Shown here one piece after another: positions 5,163 through 5,297 of a stretch of DNA of 5,297 nt; position 1 is the first letter of the stretch; every line of letters begins with the position of its first letter. Source of the DNA: Caldilineaceae bacterium (lineage in GTDB: Bacteria > Chloroflexota > Anaerolineae > Caldilineales > Caldilineaceae); assembly GCA_015494005.1 (NCBI GenBank), contig WGCB01000068.1:1-5297 (forward strand), in the 5' to 3' direction. Below the pieces are notes generated by a model. It made no database searches and was not told the origin of the DNA. It saw nothing but the letters and a program-made list of their open reading frames with translations. The position numbers were made by a program, and so were the translations under genes.

Positions 5163-5212
5163 GCATTGGTGATTTGCATTGGTGACCTGCATTGGCGACT
5201 TGCACGGGGTGA
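5160..5212. repeat. Four tandem 13-14-base repeats next to the terminator
   Basis: TTTGCATTGGTGA occurs perfectly twice (5160-5172 and 5173-5185). A diverged copy CCTGCATTGGCGA (5186-5198) and a weaker 14-base copy CTTGCACGGGGTGA (5199-5212) follow. The GGTGA ending resembles GGTGACC in the adjacent terminator stem, so the array may have grown by slippage from that end. The array lies between two convergent genes and has no evident function. Confidence 0.75.
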
Positions 5213-5233
5213 CGGCAGGCTGGGCCGCCGTTC

Positions 5234-5297
5234 CTACGGGCTGGCGCCGGTGGGCGTGGGCAGAGGGGAGACCGTCCCCGCTGGCGGAGGGGTGGGC
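5234..5297 (-). CDS. C-terminus of a probable leftward gene with a Pro/Thr-rich tail
   Basis: From the window edge the minus strand reads 20 codons to TAG (5234-5236). The residues are rich in Pro, Thr, Ser and Gly, including PTPPPAG and PLPTPTG. Such tails are common as linkers or ends of secreted and surface proteins, notably in Chloroflexota. The call rests on composition and on the bidirectional terminator at the expected distance past the stop. Only 64 bases are visible, so chance is possible and no function can be given. Confidence 0.4.
   Translation of the reverse strand, partial: PTPPPAGTVSPLPTPTGASP

Overview
The window looks like a GC-rich bacterial chromosome segment with compact, mostly leftward coding in its first two thirds and short rightward genes in the last third. 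Codon choice strongly favours G/C at third positions. The organism cannot be named from the sequence. The style of the ATPases, the GC level and a Pro/Thr-rich protein tail would fit Chloroflexota (for example Caldilinea/Litorilinea-like bacteria), but this is a low-confidence inference.

Left part (1-3590, minus strand): two genes read leftward as an apparent operon. The first, 3590 to 309, encodes a 1093-residue fusion. Its first ~690 residues follow a long RelA/SpoT homologue (RSH) from end to end: pseudo-HD hydrolase, pseudo-synthetase, TGS, helical, zinc-finger-like and ACT domains. Its last ~390 residues are a P-loop ATPase of the AAA/STAND-like type with a winged-helix-like tail. Most nucleotide-binding and catalytic residues I can align in both RSH enzyme domains are replaced. 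The parts that in RelA contact A-site tRNA and the ribosome, and the ATPase Walker motifs, look intact. Eighteen bases after its stop, a second gene starts (290 leftward, cut by the window edge). It encodes another P-loop protein. Inference: an RSH scaffold reused as a sensor of starved or stalled ribosomes, with ATPase output through its own C-terminal domain and perhaps the partner protein.

Middle (3591-4610): about 1 kb with little protein coding. An AT-rich island at about 3811-3960 holds a good rightward sigma-70-type promoter (3835-3863) and an overlapping, weaker leftward candidate (3840-3869) that could drive the RSH-ATPase operon through a ~240-base leader. That leader has a pair of 11-base direct repeats and a hairpin followed by a T-run. 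Rightward there is a 31-codon ORF with a near-perfect Shine-Dalgarno, then ~475 bases of hairpin-rich sequence with no convincing gene.

Right part (4611-5297): two small rightward genes with strong ribosome binding sites encode a 70-residue two-helix membrane protein and a 28-residue single-helix membrane protein. A strong bidirectional terminator (5127-5162) follows, overlapping the start of a 13-base tandem repeat. The window ends in the Pro/Thr-rich C-terminus of a probable leftward gene, so the terminator sits between convergent genes.

The most interesting item is the doubly degenerate RSH fused to an ATPase, together with its ATPase neighbour. I do not recall it as a described standard architecture, but I could not search for it.
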